The notes: generated by a model not told the origin, from the sequence alone. Shown: positions 26,225-34,089, counted from the stretch's first letter. The stretch: DNA of 64,000 bases from an uncultured Clostridia bacterium (GCA_944362615.1 CALVTM010000004.1:44659-108658), one strand, 5' to 3'. Program-made: numbers and translations.

Positions 26225-28036
26225 ATGAGAGCTTCCAGAAGTAAAGTTTTATCGATAGTATTTTCAGTAGTCTCAGGAGTACTGATCTTAGCTATTATCG
26301 CAGGTGCGTTAGCCATTTTCGGCAGTATTTTCAGACGTAGCCGTGGCGACATAAACTACAACGACATAGAATATTCGCGTCCGGATTTCGAGGAGATAGA
26401 CAAGGCTTTTGACGATGCGACTTATGAGGCGCTCAACGGTTCGTCGATGTCGGCAGTGAGGGAGATGAATAATGCGACAAACCTTCTCAATGACCTTATT
26501 TTTGCACTGACTTATGTGAATATCGAGTATCAGAAGGACTACACCGACACTTACTGGTATGAAGAGTACAACGCGCTCTACAGCCAGTACAACAAGTCGT
26601 ATCTCGATTATTACACCATGCTCATCTCCGCGCTGGACGGTCCGAACGGCGATACTCTGTTCGACGGATGGTCGGATGATGAGAAGCAGGATATCCGCGA
26701 CGAATATGAAACGCTGACGGGAAGCGGCAGTTACGTCGAAGGACAGGAAAAGATAAACGACATTAAGATGACATATAACGGACTTACGACGTCCGGCGGC
26801 ATGGGTACGGCGGTTTACAGGGACGAGACCTCTGCCAAAAAGTATTCGGATAAGGCAGGAGAGCTTCTGATAGAGCTTTCGTCGGTGTATAACGAGATCT
26901 ATTCATACGATTATATCGACTATGCCTACTCCTCGTACGGCAGGGACTATACCGCGGACGAAGCGGCTGCCATGCGCGGATACGTCAAGGAGTATATCGG
27001 ACAGTATGTCGTAAAACTGTTCGACGATCTTGGCGCGGACGGATATTTGCTGTATATCACGGCAAGCACTCAGGAAGATCTGACTGTCAGTCCGGTGGTC
27101 ACGGATTTTCTGTCGTCTGTAAGTTCCGCCGAAGCGGTCATGAATGCGGACCATTCCATGAGGGATTATCTCACGGACGCTTACTCCTACATGCGTAAAT
27201 ACGATCTGTATTACCGCTCGGAAAATCCGAACGGCAGTACGGGTGCGTTCACGACATACCTTCAGAAGTACGACATGCCTTATCTTTTCCAGTATGTCAC
27301 TGGAGCGATGACGGACGTCACGACATTCGTACATGAGTTCGGACACTTCTCGGCGTATTGGCTCAGCGGAGCGGATACGAGCGTTTCGCTGGACGTCAAC
27401 GAGGTGCAGAGCCAGGCGCTCGAGATGATGTTCATGAACCGTTATCAGGATCTGTTCGGAAATTATGCGATTTACGATAAATCGACGGACCAGTATGTCT
27501 CAGGCAGCGCGCTTTCGGATATCATGGTAAAAGGTGACCTGTTTACGAAACTTCTTTACAGCGTCGTTATGGGATGCGTCATGGATGAATTGCAGTATGA
27601 CGTCTACACCTACGGCGAACAGTATGAAAGCGGTGCGGACGTGACCGAACGCTTCTCTGAACTGCTCAATGAATACGGGCTCAGCGACAAGTTCATAAGC
27701 GAATACAGCGAAGTGCTCGGCTACGATTACGACTATATGCGCTACTGGTGGGCGACGGTGTCTCACACTTTTGAGTCCCCGTTCTACTACATCAGCTACG
27801 CGGTGAGCGCACTCCCGGCGATCACAATCTATGTCGAGAGCACGACAGATTTTGTCGGAGCGGCTCAGAAATACAATTATATTCAGTGGTACAGCAAAAC
27901 GTCATACGGCTATTCGTTCATCGATCTGCTTGACCATGCGAACGTAGGCAGTCCCTTCGAGTGGGATACTTATAACGAGCTTTCCGTTTATTTTGACTCG
28001 CTGCTGCAGTCGGAAAGTATTGCGGCTGCGGCATAG
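26225..28036 (+). CDS. membrane-anchored M3-like zinc metallopeptidase
   Basis: A 603-residue protein with one N-terminal membrane segment (about 10-32, VFSVVSGVLILAIIAGALAI) and a large outside domain rich in Tyr, Asp and Ser. The zinc site HEFGH (in TTFVHEFGHFSAYW) and the downstream block SLDVNEVQSQALEMMF match the HExxH and E-PSQ-E regions of M3 (thimet) peptidases. So an exported, surface-held peptidase is likely. The start at 26225 has GGCGGAGAA upstream; an in-frame ATG 81 bases earlier lies too close to the promoter. Substrate unknown. Monocistronic, with a strong terminator. Confidence 0.8.
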   Translation: MRASRSKVLSIVFSVVSGVLILAIIAGALAIFGSIFRRSRGDINYNDIEYSRPDFEEIDKAFDDATYEALNGSSMSAVREMNNATNLLNDLIFALTYVNIEYQKDYTDTYWYEEYNALYSQYNKSYLDYYTMLISALDGPNGDTLFDGWSDDEKQDIRDEYETLTGSGSYVEGQEKINDIKMTYNGLTTSGGMGTAVYRDETSAKKYSDKAGELLIELSSVYNEIYSYDYIDYAYSSYGRDYTADEAAAMRGYVKEYIGQYVVKLFDDLGADGYLLYITASTQEDLTVSPVVTDFLSSVSSAEAVMNADHSMRDYLTDAYSYMRKYDLYYRSENPNGSTGAFTTYLQKYDMPYLFQYVTGAMTDVTTFVHEFGHFSAYWLSGADTSVSLDVNEVQSQALEMMFMNRYQDLFGNYAIYDKSTDQYVSGSALSDIMVKGDLFTKLLYSVVMGCVMDELQYDVYTYGEQYESGADVTERFSELLNEYGLSDKFISEYSEVLGYDYDYMRYWWATVSHTFESPFYYISYAVSALPAITIYVESTTDFVGAAQKYNYIQWYSKTSYGYSFIDLLDHANVGSPFEWDTYNELSVYFDSLLQSESIAAAA

Positions 28037-28095
28037 AACCGCAAAAACAAGCGCCTGTCGTGTGTCAGGGGCAACACACATTCGGAAAATAAGAT

Positions 28096-28128
28096 AAAGC
28101 GCGTCGCTTTCCGCGACGCGCTTTTGTT
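28096..28128 (+). terminator. terminator of the metallopeptidase gene
   Basis: A perfect 12-bp stem (28096-28107 with 28113-28124), a TTTCC loop, then TTTTGTT. Its loop and right arm are duplicated exactly at 30436-30459. Confidence 0.9.
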
Positions 28129-28131
28129 ATA

Positions 28132-28162
28132 CAAAAAGAACCTGGCGTTGATCAACGCCAGG
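28132..28162 (-). terminator. terminator of the arsR-permease operon
   Basis: A perfect 22-bp palindrome (28141-28162), followed in the minus direction by TTCTTTTTG. It marks the end of the cassette transcript. Confidence 0.8.
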
Positions 28163-28258
28163 CCGAAGAAAGTTTTGCGCTTCCAAAAACCAATAGATTT
28201 GTTTCAAGAAAATCTTGCTAAGTGTTGCACTTAGTTTGACAATTCATCAAATGCCTCT

Positions 28259-28447
28259 TTATTTTTCAAAGCGTTTTTTTAACACTCTATAATGGTTTTC
28301 GTTTGACTTATCTCCGTTATTATCGGGGAATAAACAATACGGCAAACTGTCCGTGTTTCTATGTTTAATAACACATTTACAACATTGCCCGTGGTTCGGG
28401 CAGGTAATTTTCGGACAAATACACTCTTTTACATTGGGGCAACTCAT
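28259..28447 (-). CDS. small cysteine-rich protein (DUF6485-like)
   Basis: A 62-residue protein with nine Cys and a His in the pattern MSCPNVKECICPKITCPNHG followed by CCKCVIKH, resembling small zinc- or metal-binding proteins annotated as DUF6485. It starts one base after the stop codon of the thioredoxin-like gene and is the last gene of the ArsR-controlled operon, so it may bind the same metal or metalloid. Function is inference. The gene is too AT-rich to be a native neighbour. Confidence 0.75.
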   Translation of the reverse strand: MSCPNVKECICPKITCPNHGQCCKCVIKHRNTDSLPYCLFPDNNGDKSNENHYRVLKKRFEK

Positions 28448-28448
28448 T

Positions 28449-28688
28449 TTATAATCCGTCCTTAATCAATTTTTCGATTTGTTCCACGGAAAGCATACGC
28501 CCTATTGAAACAACTTTGCCGTCAATAACAAGTGCAGGGGTAGCCATTACACCGTATTTCATTATTTCCGCCATATCTCCGATGTTGACAACGGGTTCAG
28601 CTATTCCGCAATTTTTTGCGGCTATAACTGCGTTTTCATGGTTCTTCTGCGATTTTTTACAGCAATTTCCTAATGTGATAATATTCAT
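28449..28688 (-). CDS. small thioredoxin-like protein with CxxS site
   Basis: A 79-residue thioredoxin-fold protein of the MTH895/TM0996 type, often found with DUF318 permeases and ArsR. The fold core GVMATPALVIDGKVVSIGRM includes the cis-Pro (TPAL). The active site, however, is GNCCKKSQKN: the usual CxxC is replaced by C-C-K-K-S, so the standard dithiol exchange is changed to a monothiol or a vicinal Cys-Cys site. It is 11 bases downstream of the permease gene and probably supports it. Confidence 0.85.
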   Translation of the reverse strand: MNIITLGNCCKKSQKNHENAVIAAKNCGIAEPVVNIGDMAEIMKYGVMATPALVIDGKVVSIGRMLSVEQIEKLIKDGL

Positions 28689-28699
28689 TTTCTATCCTC

Positions 28700-29872
28700 C
28701 TAAATAAATAAAAAGTTCAAAGCGTTAAAGATATACCCGATAGCGATAATCCCGACAACAACTATGAAAATAAACCAAAAGAGCAATTTCGGTTTTACGG
28801 CTTTTGCCAACATAATCATTGACGGCAAAGACAAAGCGGTTACGCTCATCATAAAAGAAAGTATCGTACCAACTCCTACGCCTTTGAAAAATAACGCTTC
28901 GGCAACAGGTATTGTTCCAAAAATATCCGCATACAGAGGCACGCCGACAATACTTGCAATAAGTACACTGTACCATTTATCCTCGCCAAGCACCATTTGT
29001 ATCCATTCCGTGGGAATGAAGTTATGAATAGCCGCACCGATACCCACGCCGATCAGTATATATATCCATACCTTTTTCAGCGTGGAAAGCATTTGGTCTT
29101 TTGCATAAATCAAGCGATCTTTTCTCGTCAGCTCAACGCCGTCAACTTCGGCAATATCACCTTCAAGTATAAAATCCCGAACATTTTTACCGACACCTGT
29201 TTTTTCTATGATAGTTCCGCCGACAATGGCAAGCAATAGACCGACAACTACATACGATATTGCGATCGGGAAACCGAATACACTTACCAACAGTATAAAT
29301 GCGCCCAAATCGACGAGCGGGCTTGAAATAAGAAAACTGAAAGTTACGCCGCTTGATATGCCCGCCCTTGTAAAGCCCATAAAAATAGGAATAGAGGAAC
29401 AGGAACAGAACGGTGTAACAGTTCCAAGCAATGCGCCAACGGCGTTTGCGCCTATGCCGTGAAATTTTCCGAGTATCTTTTTCGTGCGTTCAGGCGGGAA
29501 ATAGCTCTGTATATAAGAGATAAGGAAAATAAGCAAGCATAACAATACGATAATTTTGATTGTATCGTAAATAAAGAATTGTATAGCCCCGCCCCAGCGC
29601 GTTGCCATAAATTCCGCGCCGAACATTCCGGTAAACGCCATGCCGAGCAAAGTGTTCAGCCATTGCATACCCAAAATCTGGTCTGTTATAAAGCTACCTA
29701 ATACTTCTATGCCGTGTACCCCGTCAATAATTGCGGCAATTCCGATCGCAAGTCCTATGCCGATAAGTACACCAAAGAAAATCAGTAATTTTTTATGACG
29801 CTTAAACCATGATTGCTTGCTTGCGTTTTCTATTTCGTTGTGTTTTGATAAAATCTTTTCGCTTTCTTCCAT
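28700..29872 (-). CDS. ArsP/DUF318-family permease
   Basis: A 390-residue inner-membrane permease with about eight to ten membrane segments and the conserved core TPFCSCSSIPIFMGFTRAG, which has two Cys that in ArsP proteins take part in organo-arsenical export. It is 55 bases downstream of arsR and shares an operator-like sequence with it. The likely job is export of trivalent methyl or aromatic arsenicals, or a related metalloid; exact cargo is inference. AGGAGG precedes the start. Confidence 0.88.
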   Translation of the reverse strand: MEESEKILSKHNEIENASKQSWFKRHKKLLIFFGVLIGIGLAIGIAAIIDGVHGIEVLGSFITDQILGMQWLNTLLGMAFTGMFGAEFMATRWGGAIQFFIYDTIKIIVLLCLLIFLISYIQSYFPPERTKKILGKFHGIGANAVGALLGTVTPFCSCSSIPIFMGFTRAGISSGVTFSFLISSPLVDLGAFILLVSVFGFPIAISYVVVGLLLAIVGGTIIEKTGVGKNVRDFILEGDIAEVDGVELTRKDRLIYAKDQMLSTLKKVWIYILIGVGIGAAIHNFIPTEWIQMVLGEDKWYSVLIASIVGVPLYADIFGTIPVAEALFFKGVGVGTILSFMMSVTALSLPSMIMLAKAVKPKLLFWFIFIVVVGIIAIGYIFNALNFLFI

Positions 29873-29887
29873 AAATCCTCCTATAAT

Positions 29888-29903
29888 ATTGACAATTATC
29901 TAT
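29888..29903. promoter_or_regulatory. operator-like site before the permease gene
   Basis: A 16-bp site (plus strand ATTGACAATTATCTAT) matches the site before arsR (30226-30241) at 13 of 16 positions. Both are candidate ArsR binding sites. Confidence 0.5.
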
Positions 29904-29927
29904 ATGAAAGACAAAAATTTTTTCGGA

Positions 29928-30212
29928 CTATCTTTTTTCTCGCATACATTTTGTATCGCCTAAAAAGGAAAGCAAGCCCTGCAACTTTTCGCAGTCAATC
30001 GTGTAATATGTCCATTTCCAGTCTTTTTCTGCTTTTACAAGACCGCAATCGCATAACACTTTCATATGGTGCGAAAGAGTAGGTTGCGTAATATTGAGTT
30101 GTTCAAGAATTTTACACCCGCAAAGTGTACCATTGCGCAACATTTCAAAAATATGCAAGCGCGTACTCTCGCCCAACGCTTTCAGTATTTCAATATAATC
30201 GGCAAACTCCAT
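29928..30212 (-). CDS. arsR: ArsR-family metalloregulator
   Basis: A 94-residue winged-helix repressor. It has the core LGESTRLHIFEMLRNGTLCG, recognition helix TQPTLSHHMKVL and wing KDWKWTYYTID. The Cys pair of LCGCKILE sits where E. coli ArsR has ELCVC, the As(III)/Sb(III) site, so arsenite-type sensing is likely. It is the first gene of a four-gene operon, and its promoter overlaps an operator-like repeat, consistent with autoregulation. Confidence 0.9.
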   Translation of the reverse strand: MEFADYIEILKALGESTRLHIFEMLRNGTLCGCKILEQLNITQPTLSHHMKVLCDCGLVKAEKDWKWTYYTIDCEKLQGLLSFLGDTKCMREKR

Positions 30213-30225
30213 AGTGCGCCCTCAC

Positions 30226-30241
30226 ATTGATTATTGTCTAT
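30226..30241. promoter_or_regulatory. operator-like site at the arsR transcription start
   Basis: Plus-strand ATTGATTATTGTCTAT, immediately downstream of the -10 box; related to 29888-29903. A repressor here would block the promoter. Confidence 0.5.
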
Positions 30242-30244
30242 GTT

Positions 30245-30274
30245 ATTATATGCGATTTTATATAAAATTGTCAA
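30245..30274 (-). promoter_or_regulatory. promoter of the arsR operon
   Basis: On the minus strand TTGACA (30269-30274), an 18-bp spacer and TATAAT (30245-30250). Confidence 0.8.
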
Positions 30275-30334
30275 GCAAATTTTGCAACTTATTAAAATAA
30301 CGAGTTGCATTTAGAATTTTTAAAAATCTCTCAC

Positions 30335-30374
30335 AAAAAAAGCGATCTATCGTTTCCGAAAGATCGCTCTTTTT
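30335..30374. terminator. bidirectional terminator near the right end of the cassette
   Basis: An 8-bp stem AGCGATCT/AGATCGCT (30341-30348 with 30361-30368), with A-run on the left and CTTTTT on the right. An 8-bp inverted repeat GCAATTCC/GGAATTGC lies between it and the right 24-bp repeat. Confidence 0.65.
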
Positions 30375-30435
30375 CTCTCTTGAAAGTGCAATTCCTATTA
30401 AAATTTAATTTTGATTTTATTCCCTATGGGAATTG

Positions 30436-30459
30436 CGCTTTCCGCGACGCGCTTTTGTT
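30436..30459. repeat. right copy of the 24-bp direct repeat
   Basis: Exact copy of 28105-28128, the loop and right arm of the metallopeptidase terminator. See the cassette entry. Confidence 0.85.
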
Positions 30460-30506
30460 GCTTTTCCCGGACGGACGGCTCCTGCCGGAAAAATGCCGGT
30501 TGTGCT

Positions 30507-31280
30507 TTATTTGACGAAAATGCTGCCCTGGACGTAACCGGTAAGAGTGGAAGAGGATACGTCCGAGGTGAAGAGCGCGACGGCAAGTTTTCCGCTTACC
30601 GAAGTGCAGAGCGAAGCGGAAGCCGTCAGGATACTCCCTACCGGAAGAGCGGACGTAAGTCCGGACGCAAGCACGATCGTGCTTCCGGGTACGAGCCCGA
30701 AAGTATCCGAGTTGTAAGGCGCGGAAAGCAGTGCCGCATAGAGCGTTACCGAAGAGCCCGTCACCGGAGCGGATATTATCATCGACGCAGTGAAACAGCG
30801 GATCCTGACTCTGTTCGGCAAAAAGAATGCGGCTGCCTGCTCGGCGGCGGTAAGCGTGACGGACGAAGCGAAAGGCTCGAACTTCGTGACCGCTCCGCCT
30901 GCGCCGACTATCACGAAATTAGTGCTTGCGCCCGCATTCGCGGTGAGCTGGACGCCGCTGCCCGTTCCGCTCGTGAAGTGAAGCACGTGCGGCGGAAGAT
31001 CAGCGCATCCGGTGCGGCAGGGAAGGATACAGCAATCACCGTAACACTGGACGCCGGAAACAGAGCCGCTCAATGCCGCATTGCATGACAGATCTTCATA
31101 TGTGCCGCAGGCATTCCCCGCACCCGAACCGAATGAACCGCACGAGCCGCAAGAACCGCACGAGCCGCAAGAACCGCATGAGCCGCAAGAACCGCACGAG
31201 CCGCAAGAACCGCACGAGCCGCATGAAGAGCCGCCGTTGCATGAATCGCAACTATTTCTACCGAAAATATTAAACAGCAT
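30507..31280 (-). CDS. BclB-like exosporium/spore-surface protein with (GSC)n repeat
   Basis: A 257-residue protein starting MLFNIFGRNSCDSC at 31280, with AAGGAGTAACG upstream. Residues about 18-48 are a run of about nine Gly-Ser-Cys triplets, a Cys-filled analogue of the collagen-like Gly-X-Y stalk. The C-terminal half (ILSAPVTGSS-type segment, then VTLYAALLSAPYNSDTFGLV and PGSTIVLASGLTSALPVG) resembles the globular C-terminal domain of exosporium glycoprotein BclB. No signal peptide is present, as expected for proteins assembled by the mother cell. The Cys repeats suggest disulfide cross-linking or metal binding. The spore role is inference from family and from the presence of spo0A nearby. 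Confidence 0.75.
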   Translation of the reverse strand: MLFNIFGRNSCDSCNGGSSCGSCGSCGSCGSCGSCGSCGSCGSCGSCGSFGSGAGNACGTYEDLSCNAALSGSVSGVQCYGDCCILPCRTGCADLPPHVLHFTSGTGSGVQLTANAGASTNFVIVGAGGAVTKFEPFASSVTLTAAEQAAAFFLPNRVRIRCFTASMIISAPVTGSSVTLYAALLSAPYNSDTFGLVPGSTIVLASGLTSALPVGSILTASASLCTSVSGKLAVALFTSDVSSSTLTGYVQGSIFVK

Positions 31281-31348
31281 ATTCGTTACTCCTTTGTATG
31301 GGATATTCTGCTCCATATTATGCGGCGGAAACGGGACGCGTTACCCTG

Positions 31349-31377
31349 TTGACAAAACGTACGAAGTGATATATACT
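31349..31377 (+). promoter_or_regulatory. promoter of the sirtuin gene, abutting its start codon
   Basis: TTGACA (31349-31354), a 17-bp spacer and TATACT (31372-31377). Only six bases separate the -10 box from the ATG at 31384 and no ribosome binding site fits between, so the mRNA should be leaderless. Confidence 0.75.
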
Positions 31378-31383
31378 TTTGTT

Positions 31384-32109
31384 ATGGAAGATAATGAACA
31401 GAAAATAAAGCGGCTGAAGCAGATGCTGAATGATTCGAAGTACGCGGTATTTTTCGGCGGGGCGGGGGTCTCTACGGCAAGCGGGATACCCGATTTCCGT
31501 TCGCCTGACGGGCTTTCGGCAAAGAAGTACGCCTACCCGTTCGAAACGATACTTTCGCACGAATTTTTCTTTGAGCATACGGGCGAGTTTTACGATTATT
31601 ACTATGCGGAGCTGGATGCGTATACTGCCAAGCCGAACGCCGCACATAAAGCGCTTGCGGCGCTGGAGGCGGACGGGCGGATAAAAGCTGTCATAACCCA
31701 GAACATAGACGGACTGCACCAGGCTGCCGGCAGCAGAAAAGTATACGAGCTGCACGGTACGACGTCGAGAGGCATGTGCGTGAAATGCGGAAAGGTGTAC
31801 AGTGCCGGAGAGATGCGCGCACGTCGTCCTGTTCCGAAATGCGACTGCGGCGGAATTATAAAACCGGACGTGGTGCTGTACGGGGAGTCGCTCGATCCGC
31901 ATGTTATCTCCGGGGCTTGTATGGAGCTGGAGAAGGCTGATCTTGTCATCGTCGGGGGAACGAGCCTTTCTGTATATCCGGCGGCGGGTTTTCTCGATTA
32001 TACGGACGGCGACATAGTCGTTATCAACAAGACGCCTGTCGCATCGTCGTACATAAAGCCTGCGCTTGTGATCACCGGAGACGTGTGTCTTTTGTCCGGT
32101 CTGGTGTGA
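31384..32109 (+). CDS. NAD-dependent protein deacylase (sirtuin)
   Basis: A 241-residue Sir2-type enzyme that removes acyl groups from lysines with NAD+. The motifs are complete: [19 protein letters not shown] (NAD binding), [12 protein letters not shown] and YELHGTT (catalytic His), the zinc Cys CVKCGKVYS and KCDCGG, and [10 protein letters not shown] longer in-frame reading back to 31081 is only the shadow of the (GSC)n repeat on the other strand. The start at 31384 has no ribosome binding site, and the -10 box is six bases upstream, so leaderless translation is expected. Confidence 0.93.
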   Translation: MEDNEQKIKRLKQMLNDSKYAVFFGGAGVSTASGIPDFRSPDGLSAKKYAYPFETILSHEFFFEHTGEFYDYYYAELDAYTAKPNAAHKALAALEADGRIKAVITQNIDGLHQAAGSRKVYELHGTTSRGMCVKCGKVYSAGEMRARRPVPKCDCGGIIKPDVVLYGESLDPHVISGACMELEKADLVIVGGTSLSVYPAAGFLDYTDGDIVVINKTPVASSYIKPALVITGDVCLLSGLV

Positions 32110-32157
32110 CGCACCTGAAGTTCGGGGGTCAAGCTTAAAAAATTTTTATAAAATCCA

Positions 32158-32186
32158 TTGCAAATATGATTATCGTATGGTATAAT
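32158..32186 (+). promoter_or_regulatory. promoter of the CNNM/CorC gene, abutting its start codon
   Basis: TTGCAA (32158-32163), a 17-bp spacer and a perfect TATAAT (32181-32186), seven bases before the ATG at 32194. Confidence 0.75.
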
Positions 32187-32193
32187 TCAATTT

Positions 32194-33558
32194 ATGGACA
32201 GCCTATGTGAAGTAAATCCCGCGGCAGCAGCTGCGGACGGGGAAGGCGGCTTGGCATATCTCTGGTTGCTTTTACCGATAATAATACTGCTGATAATGTC
32301 GGCAATGTTTTCCGCGAGCGAAACGGCATATACGTCTGCGGGAAAGATCAGGCTGCGCACGATGCAGGCGGACGGCAATAAGAAAGCGGGGAAAGTGCTC
32401 AAATTCCTCGATAATTATGACGATCTGCTGTCTACCGTGCTGATCGGTAATAACATAGTCAATATCGTTATGACGACGCTTACGACGATATTCTTTATGG
32501 AACTGATAACGAACAGTTCGAGCATAGCCAATGTGGTCTCTACGATAGTCACGACTGTTGCGGTACTGCTGTTCGGAGAGATCAGCCCCAAAGCGATAGC
32601 GCGTCACAATCCGGAAAAAGCGGCTCTTATGCTGTATTCGTGGGTGCGCGTGTGCTATTGTATACTTATGCCGCTTACGCTCATTTTCAAGGGCTGGAAG
32701 AAACTGCTCGGAAAAGTGTTCAAGCTCGGAAAGGTCAAGAGCATAACGGATGACGAGCTTGTCACGATAGTGGAGACGGCGGAGAGCGAAGGCGAACTGG
32801 ACAGTCATGAAAGCCGTCTGATCAAGAATGCGATAGAGTTCGACGATCTTGAGGTAAAAGATATCATGGTGCCGCGCGTGAACATAACGGCGATAGCGGA
32901 CGATATGCCCGCCAAAGCCATAGCGGATATATTCATAGAAAGCGGTTACACCCGTCTTCCGGTATACCATGAGACGATAGATTCCGTCATAGGCATACTC
33001 AATCAGAAGGATTTTAACCTCATATATTATGAGAGCAGGCAGGACAGCGTTTCATCTGCGGTACAGCCTGTGCTTACGGTCGCGCCGATGATGAAGATAT
33101 CCATGGTACTGCGCATGATACAGCGCGCAAAGATACACATGGCTATAGTCGTAGACGAGTTCGGCGGTACGGCGGGGCTTGTGACTCTTGAGGATATCCT
33201 TGAAGAGCTGGTAGGCGAGATATGGGACGAGCATGACGAGCCGGAGGACTACCTTCGTCAGCTTTCTGACGATGAGTACGTGGCGACCGGTTATGCAAAT
33301 CTTGACGATATGTTTGAAAGACTGGGCGTCGATACGAAAGAGGAGTTCGACGCGACTACTGTCGGGGGCTGGGTCATTGAAAAGCTGGGGCGTATCCCGT
33401 CGCCGGGCAATGCGTTTCTGTTTGAGAACCTGCGCGTTACCGTGACCAAAGCGAATGCAAAACGTGTGCTTGAGGTCAAGATCAAGCGGCTGGAAGAGCT
33501 GACCGACGAAAAAGAAGACACAAAACGTCCGGCGCGGATGCACACGGACGATGAATAG
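32194..33558 (+). CDS. CNNM/HlyC-CorC family membrane transporter (magnesium/cobalt efflux type)
   Basis: A 454-residue protein with a DUF21 membrane domain of about four segments (about 27-165, with SASETAYTSAGKIRLRTM), a CBS pair (about 215-345, with VKDIMVPRVNITAI) and a C-terminal CorC_HlyC domain (about 355-440). The family moves or controls Mg2+ (or Co2+) across the membrane, with the CBS pair binding Mg-ATP. No ribosome binding site is seen; the promoter -10 ends seven bases before the ATG. It is followed by a SecB-like gene 22 bases later. Confidence 0.92.
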   Translation: MDSLCEVNPAAAAADGEGGLAYLWLLLPIIILLIMSAMFSASETAYTSAGKIRLRTMQADGNKKAGKVLKFLDNYDDLLSTVLIGNNIVNIVMTTLTTIFFMELITNSSSIANVVSTIVTTVAVLLFGEISPKAIARHNPEKAALMLYSWVRVCYCILMPLTLIFKGWKKLLGKVFKLGKVKSITDDELVTIVETAESEGELDSHESRLIKNAIEFDDLEVKDIMVPRVNITAIADDMPAKAIADIFIESGYTRLPVYHETIDSVIGILNQKDFNLIYYESRQDSVSSAVQPVLTVAPMMKISMVLRMIQRAKIHMAIVVDEFGGTAGLVTLEDILEELVGEIWDEHDEPEDYLRQLSDDEYVATGYANLDDMFERLGVDTKEEFDATTVGGWVIEKLGRIPSPGNAFLFENLRVTVTKANAKRVLEVKIKRLEELTDEKEDTKRPARMHTDDE

Positions 33559-33580
33559 TGGAATATCAAGGAGGCAAATA

Positions 33581-34018
33581 ATGGTAAAATTCAAGATGCT
33601 TGGTATGCATTGCGAGGATATGCGCTTCAGACTCAATGTAGTTAAGGCGGAACCGCAGACCAAGTTCGAGATCAAACCCGAGTTCAACCGTCAGGTTAAG
33701 AAGATCAAGGAGATGCCGAAAAGGCGTATAGTCGAGATGACCGTTAAGATGATAGGAACGGAAACCGACCCCAAACCGTTTGATCTTGCTATCAGACTTA
33801 TCGCTAATTTCGAGCTGGAAGAGGAGATATGGCTGGCGGAGGACGAAAGAGAGTTTATAACTGCGGCTACGCGCGCTACGTTCCCTTATCTTCGCAGCGC
33901 GATCACCAATCTTACTGCGGCAGCTATGATAAACCCCCTCATTCTTCCCCCGATAGACGGCGGTACGCTTTTCCCCGAGGCAAGCGTATCTGAGGACGGA
34001 GCAGCAGCGGCTGAGTAA
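33581..34018 (+). CDS. SecB-like chaperone
   Basis: A 145-residue acidic protein starting MVKFKMLGMHCEDMRFRLNV, with AAGGAGG seven bases upstream. The C-terminal block TFPYLRSAITNLTAAAMI and then NPLILPPID is the SecB signature (compare [25 protein letters not shown]). SecB holds unfolded proteins for export or, in some Bacillota and Actinobacteria, protects antitoxins in TAC modules. No toxin or antitoxin gene is next to it. Family assignment from the C-terminal motif and length; role in this cell unknown. Confidence 0.75.
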   Translation: MVKFKMLGMHCEDMRFRLNVVKAEPQTKFEIKPEFNRQVKKIKEMPKRRIVEMTVKMIGTETDPKPFDLAIRLIANFELEEEIWLAEDEREFITAATRATFPYLRSAITNLTAAAMINPLILPPIDGGTLFPEASVSEDGAAAAE

Positions 34019-34058
34019 GCGCTGATGCGGCGGGTAACGCATATAATACAGACATTTG

Positions 34059-34089
34059 GCACGCTGCCGGAAGGCAGCGTGCTCTTTTT
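34059..34089 (+). terminator. terminator after the SecB-like gene
   Basis: A perfect 10-bp stem GCACGCTGCC/GGCAGCGTGC (34059-34068 with 34073-34082) with a GGAA loop, then TCTTTTT. Confidence 0.9.

Larger units (their letters stand above)
28105..30459. mobile_element. AT-rich inserted cassette bounded by a 24-bp direct repeat
   Basis: The sequence 28105-28128 (starting CGCTTTCCGCGACGCG) recurs without mismatch at 30436-30459. Between the copies the DNA is distinctly AT-rich, with A/T-ending codons unlike its neighbours, and it carries only four minus-strand genes of the arsR type. The left copy is part of a complete terminator; the right copy lacks the left arm. This is what an insertion at the terminator with a duplicated target or attachment core would leave. 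No integrase or transposase is present, so the mechanism is open. Confidence 0.55.

Noticed and set aside
31281..31345. Sigma-E-type promoter (TAATATG, 13 bp, CATACAAA) before the BclB-like gene
   Set aside because: The motif fits reasonably, but transcription would start inside the ribosome binding site, so it was not listed as a feature.
31081..31383. N-terminal extension of the sirtuin with His-Glu-Pro-Gln-Glu-Pro repeats
   Set aside because: It is the opposite-strand shadow of the (GSC)n repeat; the sirtuin core starts at 31384 and its promoter lies inside the extension.
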